DNA from: Ignavibacteriales bacterium
GTDB taxonomy: Bacteria > Bacteroidota > Ignavibacteria > Ignavibacteriales > Ignavibacteriaceae
Direction of reading: 5' to 3'
DNA: 52,009 nt
NCBI GenBank assembly: GCA_020061465.1
Contig: JAGUYG010000071.1
Span: forward strand, 1-52,009
In this document: positions 44,750 through 52,007 of the stretch, one piece after another
How the letters are laid out: each line of letters starts with the position of its first letter
Numbering within the stretch: position 1 is the stretch's first letter
Translations under genes and position numbers: made by a program
Notes under the pieces: generated by a model
Told to the model about the DNA's origin: nothing
The model's input: the letters and a program-made list of their open reading frames with translations, nothing else
Databases searched by the model: none

Positions 44750-46282
44750 TTAGATTAAATTCGCTTCCCAATACTTTGAATCTATCACATCTTTAACTTT
44801 CTCTGACAGTGCTGGATGTGTGGACTTATCAACAGACAACGAGACCTCATCCCATACAGTGGGGCAATACAGGGGATGAAAGCGTTTGAGATTTTCCTTG
44901 ATGTCTGCAATATATGCGTCATACGTAGAATCAAGCATCTGGTGAAATGTCTCGTTAGGCACAATCGGCTGTATTCTTGGGTCAACCATACGGGAGCCTT
45001 TGCCACTTTGCAGAATGAGTGTGAGAAGCTCATCCTTCTTGAGTTCCTTACCTTCGGATTTGGTGTCGATGCCTTCCTTGATGCAAGCAGCCCGTAGTTC
45101 TCCCACTTTCATCTCGTCGAGAATCTGACGGATGAAATCATCTTTTTCATCGACAGTTCTGAAATCAAAGACGTTTACGTACCCTCGTGCAAGTAGCTCT
45201 TGCCGGAAAGGATCGGAAGATTTAGCATAGCCGGTTTGTTGGACTTCATAGGCTATCTCTTCGATCTCGGCACCACGGCCCTTTAGGAATTTGTATTGCT
45301 CGAATCCTTGTGTCCCCATTTGGTTTAGGAATTCGTTGAAGTCGTCAACTTCGATATCGGGGCAATTGAAATAATGTTCAAAATCAGACATAGAAAAATT
45401 CTGTCGTTCTTCGGAGTCCAGAAGGTCCCATTGACACATATCTCTGTAATTGGTTGTATCTGTTATCCGCACTTTGAAGCGTTTATCGTGCTTATATTTC
45501 GGGAATTGAAACCTTCCGGTCTCAGGGTTGTTGAAATACGATTTGTCATATGTGCCGGGCAAGGCACTTGTTCTTGGTGCGGGAGTGTTGGAAGAGAGCG
45601 CCTTGACGATTGTGTCTGGGTCTATCTTCAGTTCAATGACAACAGAGTCTTTAGCATCAGATGTTTTATTGATGGCATCTGAGCCAGTGGGGAAATTTGC
45701 CCTTATTGCTGATTCGATCTGTTGCGATTCAAGCGGTGCTTTATCGTATGCCCACCTTTGTTCAACGAGACTAAAACCGTGTCGCTCATATCTTGTTTCC
45801 CCGCCAGTTGTGGGCTGACCGAGTGCGTACACATTGATCCATTCTTTCCCCTCAGTGAAGCCAATAGTAATGTCAACATCCTTCAAGCGAAGAAAGGACT
45901 TCGACCAGAATTTCTCGGCCAAAATGGGTTCGTAAACTGTGCCTTTGATGAATTGTGAATCCAGCAATGATTTGCGTAGATGTTTGCAAAGACGGTCAAC
46001 GCTACCAATCCGTTTGTCGGTCTTTGTCTTTACAAAATCGGGGCAAGAGCAGGTCATCGTGTGTAAGTTGACTACGTAGGTCGTGCCCACATCAGTTGAA
46101 CTCTGAACAAGGACATCTTTGTTTTCGTCTACTGTGGGAAGGTTCAAATCCATGGAAGGACGTGCAAACTTGGAAGGCCTTGTTATGACAGATGGCATCT
46201 CGTCCCTCTGATCGGTTCTCATTGACAATCTTATCAGGAAGATTATGGCGACGATTACTAGAACTATGATTAACCATACCAT
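44750..46282 (-). CDS. Membrane-anchored SWIM zinc-finger protein with SAP-like region
   Basis: 510 residues. Residues 3-18 form one membrane helix (WLIIVLVIVAIIFLI). A SWIM zinc finger follows: C78-S-C80, then C99-K-H101. A large middle part of unknown fold spans about 120-380, and about 396-434 looks like a SAP DNA-binding motif (MKVGELRAACIKEGID, then KDELLTLIL). SWIM domains bind DNA or protein. The combination of a membrane anchor, SWIM and SAP-like segments is unusual; I know no close family. It has its own start within the cassette, 47 bases after the cassette's left end. Confidence 0.8.
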   Translation of the reverse strand: MVWLIIVLVIVAIIFLIRLSMRTDQRDEMPSVITRPSKFARPSMDLNLPTVDENKDVLVQSSTDVGTTYVVNLHTMTCSCPDFVKTKTDKRIGSVDRLCKHLRKSLLDSQFIKGTVYEPILAEKFWSKSFLRLKDVDITIGFTEGKEWINVYALGQPTTGGETRYERHGFSLVEQRWAYDKAPLESQQIESAIRANFPTGSDAINKTSDAKDSVVIELKIDPDTIVKALSSNTPAPRTSALPGTYDKSYFNNPETGRFQFPKYKHDKRFKVRITDTTNYRDMCQWDLLDSEERQNFSMSDFEHYFNCPDIEVDDFNEFLNQMGTQGFEQYKFLKGRGAEIEEIAYEVQQTGYAKSSDPFRQELLARGYVNVFDFRTVDEKDDFIRQILDEMKVGELRAACIKEGIDTKSEGKELKKDELLTLILQSGKGSRMVDPRIQPIVPNETFHQMLDSTYDAYIADIKENLKRFHPLYCPTVWDEVSLSVDKSTHPALSEKVKDVIDSKYWEANLI

Positions 46283-46320
46283 CGATGATTACCTTCCAAC
46301 TTAGTCGATTTGGTGCAAAT

Positions 46321-46414
46321 GGCACATAACGTTTCCAGCATAAAAGAAGTTTTTGCGAAGCAAAAATTTGGGTGAGTGCCGTAAGGCATGAACCTTTTAT
46401 GCTGTGTTATCTGC
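46321..46414 (-). other. attC site B
   Basis: R'' GCAGATAAC (46414-46406), L'' (46403-46394) pairing perfectly for ten bases with L' (46346-46337, AGCATAAAAG on plus), an unpaired spacer of two bases on one side and six on the other, and R' GTTATGTGCC (46330-46321). The layout is that of an integron attC with a VCR-like GTTAT core. Recombination point between 46330 and 46329. Confidence 0.85.
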
Positions 46415-46439
46415 TGTTGCCGCATTTTTCATCTTCAAT

Positions 46440-47534
46440 CTACTTAGATTTAATGACTTCAAAAATATCGAAACTCCCTACTATATTTTTCACATCGCTA
46501 ATCGTGTCTATTTTTTTTAGTTCAAAATGGTCAGAAATTCGGGCTTTTGTACTTGCTGAGATAAGGATTTGTCCTTTACTTGCTCGACTTTCTATTCTCT
46601 GTGCAAAATTCACATGCGGTCCAAGAGCTGTAAACTGGTCGCGGTTCTCCGTACCTACATTTCCAACCAAAGTTTCTCCAGTATGTATTCCACATCCCAG
46701 ACCAATATCAATTGTTTGCGGAGTATATAATACCCATTGCTCCATCCAACTTTTCAGCACTTGTTCAAAACACCCTTTCATTTCAATAGCTGCCTTAGCA
46801 GCATTAATAGCATCCTGACGACCTTCCTTATCTTTACTGTTTAGAGCTCCAAAGAGTGCCATTACACCATCTCCAACGAATTTGTCTAATACTCCTTGAT
46901 GTTTGAAAATAACCTTTGATGCTACCTTAAAATATTCTCGGAGAAAACCTGCGATTAGAGTTGGATGTGCTTTAAGTGTCTCACAGAGAGCAGAAAATTC
47001 TCTAATATCCCAAAAACCTATTGTCAAGGTCCTGCTTTGAATACTCAATAGTTCAGGATTCCTATCGATTACTCCAAATATTTTGGGATCAAAATATCTC
47101 TTCAAGAAAGCAAGTTTCTTTTGATTCTCTATCTGATTAAGAGCCAACTCTCTAAAGCTGAGGGCGGTTTTAGTTTTAACAATTAGTTCTTGCCCTGTTT
47201 TCACATCTGGAACACTTTTTGAAAGACAATCAAACGCTCCCATTTCAAATGCTTTGTAACGGTCAAGCTTTTGTTCAAAGGCTGTTAAAATAATCACCAT
47301 CACCAAAGGATCTTTTTGCTTCGCCAAACGAAGAACCTCCACACCACTTTGTTCAGTAAGCATAACAAGGTCTGTTATAATTACATCTATTGGTTGTGTC
47401 TCAGTGATGATTTTTTGAGCTTCATTTTCATCCTTTGCCGTCAAAATATTCCAGCCAAAACCAGCATCTTCTAGCGCTAACTTATAAGCCTTCAAATTGT
47501 CCTCTCTGTCATCAACAATAAGAATATTTGCCAT
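46440..47534 (-). CDS. Response regulator with adenylate cyclase output (REC + class III cyclase)
   Basis: 364 residues. The receiver (1-120) has acidic D9/D10, the phosphorylation site D55, T84 and K106. A short helix leads to a class III nucleotide cyclase (about 165-330). Key residues are all present: metal-binding D176 (FWDIREF) and D222 (KFVGDG), substrate-selecting K218 and T302, and transition-state N309 and R313. Lys with Thr fits bacterial adenylate cyclases, so cAMP is the predicted product. It starts two bases after the kinase stop, so the pair is an operon: kinase phosphorylation would switch cyclase activity. No cAMP receptor is in the window. Confidence 0.9.
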   Translation of the reverse strand: MANILIVDDREDNLKAYKLALEDAGFGWNILTAKDENEAQKIITETQPIDVIITDLVMLTEQSGVEVLRLAKQKDPLVMVIILTAFEQKLDRYKAFEMGAFDCLSKSVPDVKTGQELIVKTKTALSFRELALNQIENQKKLAFLKRYFDPKIFGVIDRNPELLSIQSRTLTIGFWDIREFSALCETLKAHPTLIAGFLREYFKVASKVIFKHQGVLDKFVGDGVMALFGALNSKDKEGRQDAINAAKAAIEMKGCFEQVLKSWMEQWVLYTPQTIDIGLGCGIHTGETLVGNVGTENRDQFTALGPHVNFAQRIESRASKGQILISASTKARISDHFELKKIDTISDVKNIVGSFDIFEVIKSK

Positions 47535-47536
47535 AT

Positions 47537-49357
47537 TTATCCTCTCTTAGTTTTTCTTGCAATAGGAAGATAGATTTCAAAAGAAACTCCCTCTCCGGGT
47601 TTTCCATTTTCATATATCCGACCACCATGACTTTCAATAATCGATTTAACCAAAGAAAGCCCGAGTCCTGTTCCATGCGGATATGTTGTGAAAAATGGAG
47701 CAAATATTTTTTCTTTATTTTCCAATAGAACACCACATCCGTTGTCCTCAAAGTGGATTTTCAAATATCTTTGTGTTTTGTCCAAGATTTCTGGCAATTC
47801 TTTTTTTGAGGGGTTATTTACACTTATAACGATTTTTTTGTCTGTTTTATCGAACCAATGGAGGGCATTTGCAATCAATTCATTGAAACACTCAGCAATT
47901 CTATCGGGATCTACCATGACTTGTGGACAATGATCTATTGTCTGAATGCTAATATTTACACCATTCTCTTCAGCAGTTTTACATGCATGCTGTATTAATG
48001 ATAATATATCTGTGGGACAAGGAGTAATTTCTTGTGATTTCACAAGGGACTTGAACTGCTCTATTACCTTTTTAGATTCTTCTATAGAAACATCCATCTC
48101 ATTTGCTATTTGAAGAGTCTCATCGTGACGGTTATTTTGTATTTTTTGTTTTAGGCTTTGAAGGAAAGTGTCTATAGCATCTATGGGATTGCCCAACTTA
48201 TGTGCAGCCCTAAAAGCAACATCTTTCCACGCAGCATCTCTCTCAGCGATAAATCTTTTCTTTTTCTCCTCCTCAAGTTGATTCTTAACCGCAATCAAAT
48301 TCTCTGTTAATTTTACATTTTCGCCATATAATACTTCAGGTGTTTTACGGTATTTTGATTTGTCGCGTGCTTCTTCAGAGAAGTACTTAAAAGCTATTTG
48401 CGGATATTGTTGAATCAAATTTGTTAGGTGGGGAGGATCCCACCATCTAACCCGAATAGTGATAGGATAGGGCCGTTCTTTTAACCGTCTTCCCATTCTT
48501 CCTAATTCATGTTCAAACATTTCTGGTTGTGGTCCTTCTCTACGCAAAATAAGTAAGATAGTTATCGGAACATCATGCCGTATTTTATATTTGGAAAATA
48601 GTTCTTCAAGACCTTCTGGGCGTCGTAGCATACGATGTAAAAAATGCTCAGGGTCCATCACAGCCATTTCCATCATCATCTCAACAGGAGCACGACGTCC
48701 CATTGAAATAAGCCACAATTCCTGATACTCATATCCATCAGGGTCTTTCTTAGGCAAGGTAGCTACGACATCGATTTCTCGGAACTCTTTTCCCCACTCA
48801 ACCCTTCGGAACCCCATTTGAGCAATTAGTTCAAAACAGAGATTTTCAAACTCACGTGGTTCTAACTTTTCTAAATCAACAATGTATGGTAGGTGAGCAA
48901 ATCTTGTAGTAAATGGTAAAAATGGGCGGCGGAGTCTTCGAGGCGATTGAATAAAATCCTCTAAAACTTCACGAAACCTATGCTGAAACTCAGCAAGTCC
49001 CTTAAAAGTCATGACATATTGAAGGTAAGGATAATCCCTAAGGCTAAGTGGTACTTCACCCGCCCCTTCTTGAATAAGAAAAATGGCAGGCTTACCCAAG
49101 GCATGGGCGAGGCCGATTTCATAGAAGATATTTGGATTGGGACGTGAGACATCCGCGATGATTAAATCACACCTTGCGATTTCTAAGTAAATTCGGTCCG
49201 CAATTGGCACCGGTCTAGCAGCTATTTCTTCAGGTAAGGTTAATCTGGCACCAATCTCTTTACACGCCGTTCTGATAGCATCTTTTAGCGGATGAAACTC
49301 TTTGTCGAAGGCGATTATCACATAGCATCTTATCTTTGGTTTATCATTTTCTGGCAT
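47537..49357 (-). CDS. Sensor kinase with deoxyribosyltransferase/TIR-like and Mrr-like front end
   Basis: 606 residues, no membrane segment. Residues 9-130 have the nucleoside 2-deoxyribosyltransferase/TIR-like fold (CDLIIADVSRPNPNIFYEIGLAHALGKP at about 63-90). Residues 163-230 look like an Mrr-type restriction-nuclease fold (PREFENLCFELIAQMGFRRVE, EIDVVAT), but the expected QxK is LWLISMG, so it is probably inactive. A coiled coil (about 350-378) leads to a HisKA-like helix with acceptor H386 (AAHKLGNPIDAI), then HATPase with N-box (FNELIANALH), DNGCG and GTGLGLSLV. The domain mix suggests sensing of a nucleotide or DNA-related signal. Cassette partner: the REC-cyclase downstream. Confidence 0.88.
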   Translation of the reverse strand: MPENDKPKIRCYVIIAFDKEFHPLKDAIRTACKEIGARLTLPEEIAARPVPIADRIYLEIARCDLIIADVSRPNPNIFYEIGLAHALGKPAIFLIQEGAGEVPLSLRDYPYLQYVMTFKGLAEFQHRFREVLEDFIQSPRRLRRPFLPFTTRFAHLPYIVDLEKLEPREFENLCFELIAQMGFRRVEWGKEFREIDVVATLPKKDPDGYEYQELWLISMGRRAPVEMMMEMAVMDPEHFLHRMLRRPEGLEELFSKYKIRHDVPITILLILRREGPQPEMFEHELGRMGRRLKERPYPITIRVRWWDPPHLTNLIQQYPQIAFKYFSEEARDKSKYRKTPEVLYGENVKLTENLIAVKNQLEEEKKKRFIAERDAAWKDVAFRAAHKLGNPIDAIDTFLQSLKQKIQNNRHDETLQIANEMDVSIEESKKVIEQFKSLVKSQEITPCPTDILSLIQHACKTAEENGVNISIQTIDHCPQVMVDPDRIAECFNELIANALHWFDKTDKKIVISVNNPSKKELPEILDKTQRYLKIHFEDNGCGVLLENKEKIFAPFFTTYPHGTGLGLSLVKSIIESHGGRIYENGKPGEGVSFEIYLPIARKTKRG

Positions 49358-49419
49358 TTTTCACCTCTTTAACTCGTTCATCATGTTTATGAATCCTTTT
49401 CTTCCTTAAAGCGGCAATG

Positions 49420-49555
49420 GCAGATAACGTTCGCGGTAGCAACGCAGTGCGCCGCCGAACTACAAAAACTCAAGTTTCTGTGAAGGCGGCGCATTGAGCG
49501 AACTCTATAATCTCTTTCTAATAATGTGAGCGTCGTTGCTACCGCTGTTATGTGC
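49420..49555 (-). other. attC site A
   Basis: R'' GCACATAAC (49555-49547), L'' and L' with 12 perfectly paired bases (49534-49545 with 49433-49444, GCGGTAGCAACG on plus), an unpaired spacer of one base versus four, and R' GTTATCTGCC (49428-49419). A GC-rich inner stem (GCGCCGCC with GGCGGCGC) forms the terminal structure. The strongest attC in the array. Confidence 0.9.
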
Positions 49556-49590
49556 TGTCGCATTTCTCAATTTCAAGAGGGGTCTTTCAC

Positions 49591-51162
49591 TTAGACAGTT
49601 TCGGTTGATTTGGAATGGTCACGCGGACGCTCCTCTTTCTGTATAACCACATGGTTCGGAAATGGAGGGCGCAACCACTCTCTATTTATATCTTGTTCTA
49701 GCAGTGTCGGACCAGGCAGTTTTGAATCTGTCAGACTCAGAACGCTGATCTTACCCCAATCAACATCCTCTAACCTAATATCTGAAACTGGACCATATAG
49801 TTGCTCTGCTTTCCTTCGCACAGCCTCAAGGGGTCCAAGCTTAATATATTTTTCCCAAGATTGAAGGATCCCACTGTCAATACCAAGAACACTCACCGCC
49901 CTGAAACCTTTTGCAACTCCTACATCAGCAGCGGCAGCAGCGGCAGTAATTTGATATGCAACATTGGGCACTTCGCCTCGTATTGCTCGTTTTACATGTT
50001 CGTATCCCATGATTGTTCCTGCATAGACATCTCCGATCGCTGTCTTCCCTGCTATTGGTCCAGGTATATTTGTAATACCACAGTAATGAAGTTCGTTGTT
50101 TTTGTCCAGACAACACAAACTGCCTTCTTTGCCCATAGTGAAAAAAATCTTACCTTTTTGATTTCCTTGAATTTTCCGGAGTCGCTCCAAACCTTCGAAC
50201 ACTCCTCCTAAGTACCTACGATCGCCACGACCGCGTTCGTCTATAACTTTAGCTCCAGTTAGATGTTCGAGTTCAGCTTCATTTAGAATAAGGATAGCTG
50301 CTGAGTTTGGCAGTACGAATTTCACTATAAGGTCATGCACTGAGGTGATACCTAAGAAGTCAACCATAGGGTATAGTTCCTGGAAGTATACACGCTCATC
50401 ATTTGAGAAGGGTCGTTTACTGCACAGAGCTTCGGTACATGCAATAATCGCTACCTTGACTTTTGTTGTGGCTTTCAGGAGAGCTTCGACAGCTAAGGTA
50501 ACAGTGTAGATAGTGTTAACCACAATTGTGCATCCTTCCGGCTCTGGCCAATTGATGCCTTGTAACCTATCCAGCGGCAAGGGTGGAAAGGGCGATCGAA
50601 GGATAATTCGATCATCCATTTTCGGACCGACTCCCTCAAAACATATATTGATCGGTGGATGTTCATGCAATGGTACTAGGTCTAATTTGGTTACCATCGA
50701 TTTAAGTGCAAATTCCCAATTATCCGCTTCGCGCTCTTCAACGGATTTCCTTCGATAGGTACCAATAAACTGAATTGGAAAGTTTGCGAAAACTTGGTAT
50801 AGTAGTTTTATGTTGTTTGGCCCGCCACCACCAAGATCCTTGATAGGGATACCTAATTCCCGCACTAGTCCTTGCTGTATGATCCCTCGAATACGCCCAC
50901 CAAATCGTGCAACTTCCGTTACCCAATACTTGCCCCCTTGCTTATCCTTACTGTAAACACCTAAGGGACCAAAGAACCATGGAATGTAAGTTTCATCTGT
51001 TTCAAGGTAGGACCCTTCGGTAAAAATTAATTCACCGTCATCACCAATTGTAAATATCTCCTTCGCTGGTCCCAGTCTTAGTAGATGATTTATGTCAACA
51101 ATGTGATCTATTGATATTTGTCCATAGATCGTCATTCCGACAACTTGTCTCTGATTAGTCAT
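49591..51162 (-). CDS. PfkB-family carbohydrate kinase-like protein (cassette gene)
   Basis: 523 residues, longer than usual (about 300-350). PfkB signatures: GGGPNNIKLLYQVF near residue 111, NEAELEHLTG (about 293-302), FFTMGKEGSLCC (about 343-354), and GKTAIGDVYAGTIMGY (about 370-385). The last holds the catalytic Asp, with Ala-Ile-Gly-Asp where typical PfkB proteins have Gly-Ala-Gly-Asp. About 80 residues before the kinase core and about 100 after it do not match the family. Substrate unknown; sugar or nucleoside phosphorylation is the family activity. The ATG at 51162 follows an AGGAG at good distance. It is the first cassette of the visible array. Confidence 0.8.
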   Translation of the reverse strand: MTNQRQVVGMTIYGQISIDHIVDINHLLRLGPAKEIFTIGDDGELIFTEGSYLETDETYIPWFFGPLGVYSKDKQGGKYWVTEVARFGGRIRGIIQQGLVRELGIPIKDLGGGGPNNIKLLYQVFANFPIQFIGTYRRKSVEEREADNWEFALKSMVTKLDLVPLHEHPPINICFEGVGPKMDDRIILRSPFPPLPLDRLQGINWPEPEGCTIVVNTIYTVTLAVEALLKATTKVKVAIIACTEALCSKRPFSNDERVYFQELYPMVDFLGITSVHDLIVKFVLPNSAAILILNEAELEHLTGAKVIDERGRGDRRYLGGVFEGLERLRKIQGNQKGKIFFTMGKEGSLCCLDKNNELHYCGITNIPGPIAGKTAIGDVYAGTIMGYEHVKRAIRGEVPNVAYQITAAAAAADVGVAKGFRAVSVLGIDSGILQSWEKYIKLGPLEAVRRKAEQLYGPVSDIRLEDVDWGKISVLSLTDSKLPGPTLLEQDINREWLRPPFPNHVVIQKEERPRDHSKSTETV

Positions 51163-51196
51163 TTCATTGCTCTCCTTTGTCTAAGAAAGTGCGATA

Positions 51197-51205
51197 GCAC
51201 ATAAC
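51197..51205 (-). other. Cassette boundary core site (left end of PfkB cassette)
   Basis: GTTATGTGC on the minus strand at 51205-51197 complements the PfkB cassette's R'' GCACATAAC. No matching R'' or L'' partner lies within about 100 bases upstream, as would be expected for attI or a truncated array edge. Confidence 0.65.
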
Positions 51206-51235
51206 TCGTGTAATTACGAATTATTATTAAAAACT

Positions 51236-51282
51236 ATTGCGTTAATAATACCAATTTTGGTATGATAGACGCAATATTGCGT
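51236..51282 (-). promoter_or_regulatory. Palindromes and possible promoter ahead of the array
   Basis: ACGCAATATTGCGT (51269-51282) is a perfect palindrome, and ATACCAA/TTGGTAT (51248-51263) is a near-perfect one. On the minus strand TTGCGT and TATTAT are 18 bases apart, which could act as -35 and -10 for the cassette genes. Such paired palindromes often bind a regulator. Nothing else is seen here. Confidence 0.45.
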
Positions 51283-51336
51283 TTATTCTTCTTATAAATT
51301 TTTCTCATTTATGAGGCGTATCTAAAAAGGTCTTAT

Positions 51337-51480
51337 CCCGACAGTGGTCGGGATCGTTCCGATTTGGAAATTTAGTATTTGAATATTCTTTCCCGAAGGC
51401 TTTCGGGATCCTTCGGAAATAATCGAAACATTTCCTTAATGAAAATACCTTTTTTCGGAACGATCCCGAATACTTTCGGG
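51337..51480. repeat. REP-like cluster of CCCGA...TCGGG hairpins
   Basis: Three hairpins of the CCCGA(N)TCGGG type, two of them extended so that TCGGGATCGTTCCGA at 51348-51362 is perfectly inverted against 51455-51469. A copy with GGCTTTCGGGATCC lies between. No coding potential. It separates the cassette array from the DUF35-like pseudogene. Confidence 0.7.
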
Positions 51481-51498
51481 AAGAGAAGCCTCATTTAT

Positions 51499-51684
51499 TT
51501 AATTCAACACCACCGCCTTATACCCCTAACAATGCAAACCAGCCTTCCCTTAATCCTGTATCTTGCGGAAAACGAGTTTTACTTTTTGTCCAATCTTCAA
51601 ATCATTAGAATTGACATCGGCAATTTGAGTTGTAACTTTTACACCGTCGTTCAACCCAACTATACCGGCTGCAAAAGGAGTTTG
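51499..51684 (-). pseudogene. DUF35-like (OB-fold) protein, C-terminal part with two in-frame stops
   Basis: Read in one frame: TPFAAGIVGLNDGVKVTTQIADV, NDLKIGQKVKLVFRKIQD, TAA, GKAGLHC, TAG, GYKAVVLN, then TAA. This matches the C-terminal OB-fold of DUF35 proteins that accompany thiolases. The stops at 51552-51550 and 51528-51526 fall where other members have coding residues, and no shift of frame is needed. The N-terminal part (zinc ribbon) is missing, so the gene was already truncated. Confidence 0.75.
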
Positions 51685-51855
51685 TTATGCCAAATACTTT
51701 TCCTTTTGTCTGAATTTTCTACGGTATTTTTCCCGGATTTCTTCCAACCCTTTCCAAAATTTTGGCTGATTAGAGTTATACAATTCACTTAACTCTTTAC
51801 GCCTTTTCCTTTGAAATTCTACCGCTTTGAATTGTTTTTCTTCTTTTGTTTTCAT
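51685..51855 (-). CDS. Small basic protein of 56 residues
   Basis: MKTKEEKQFKAVEFQRKRRK at the start, then LYNSNQPKFWKGLEEIREKYRRKF and a short Lys-rich end. It is predicted helical and strongly basic. It starts two bases after the PIN-fragment stop, so it is probably the second gene of a former toxin pair. No recognised family; I infer antitoxin-like partnership from position. The stop directly precedes the DUF35 fragment in the same frame. Confidence 0.55.
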   Translation of the reverse strand: MKTKEEKQFKAVEFQRKRRKELSELYNSNQPKFWKGLEEIREKYRRKFRQKEKYLA

Positions 51856-51857
51856 GT

Positions 51858-52007
51858 TTATATAATCTCCATTGGACTACGAATTTCCAGCATTGTGTAA
51901 CCATACTTTTAATTTACAGAATTATATTGTCTTATTCGATTAAGGTTCACAATATGTTTAAAGTTCCAGCTTACCAGAACATCTACTTTGTTATTTGTTG
52001 CAATGGC
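51858..52007 (-). pseudogene. C-terminal part of a PIN/VapC-like toxin with one in-frame stop
   Basis: The frame entering from the window edge reads AIATNNKVDVLVSWNFKHIVN, LNRIRQYNSVN, TAA at 51911-51909, then KYGYTMLEIRSPMEII and a final TAA. The family has NLK at that point (AAT TTA AAG), and a single T to A change gives the stop. The N-terminus lies beyond 52009. The conserved VSWNFKH is typical of PIN-domain proteins of this group. Confidence 0.75.

Larger units (their letters stand above)
43102..51204 (-). mobile_element. Integron gene-cassette array without visible integrase (CALIN-type)
   Basis: Four consecutive units, all on the minus strand, each a gene or gene pair followed by an attC-like folded site: PfkB-like (51204-49428), kinase plus cyclase (49427-46330), SWIM plus small protein (46329-44375) and HNH (44374-43102). 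In the first two, the left end of the cassette (TTATGTGC, TTATCTGCC) is complementary to the cassette's own R'' box (GCACATAAC, GCAGATAAC), as needed when a cassette circularises. Genes in the array look richer in G+C than their neighbours and are unrelated to one another. No integrase gene is seen up to 52009. The first two sites are convincing; the other two are weaker. Confidence 0.78.

Noticed and set aside
45374-45818. Plus-strand frames opposite the SWIM gene
   Set aside because: Composition is that of an antisense shadow; the minus-strand SWIM protein accounts for the region.
51379-51792. Plus-strand frame of 137 residues
   Set aside because: Opposite the DUF35-like fragment and REP repeats; no resemblance to an integrase or other protein.
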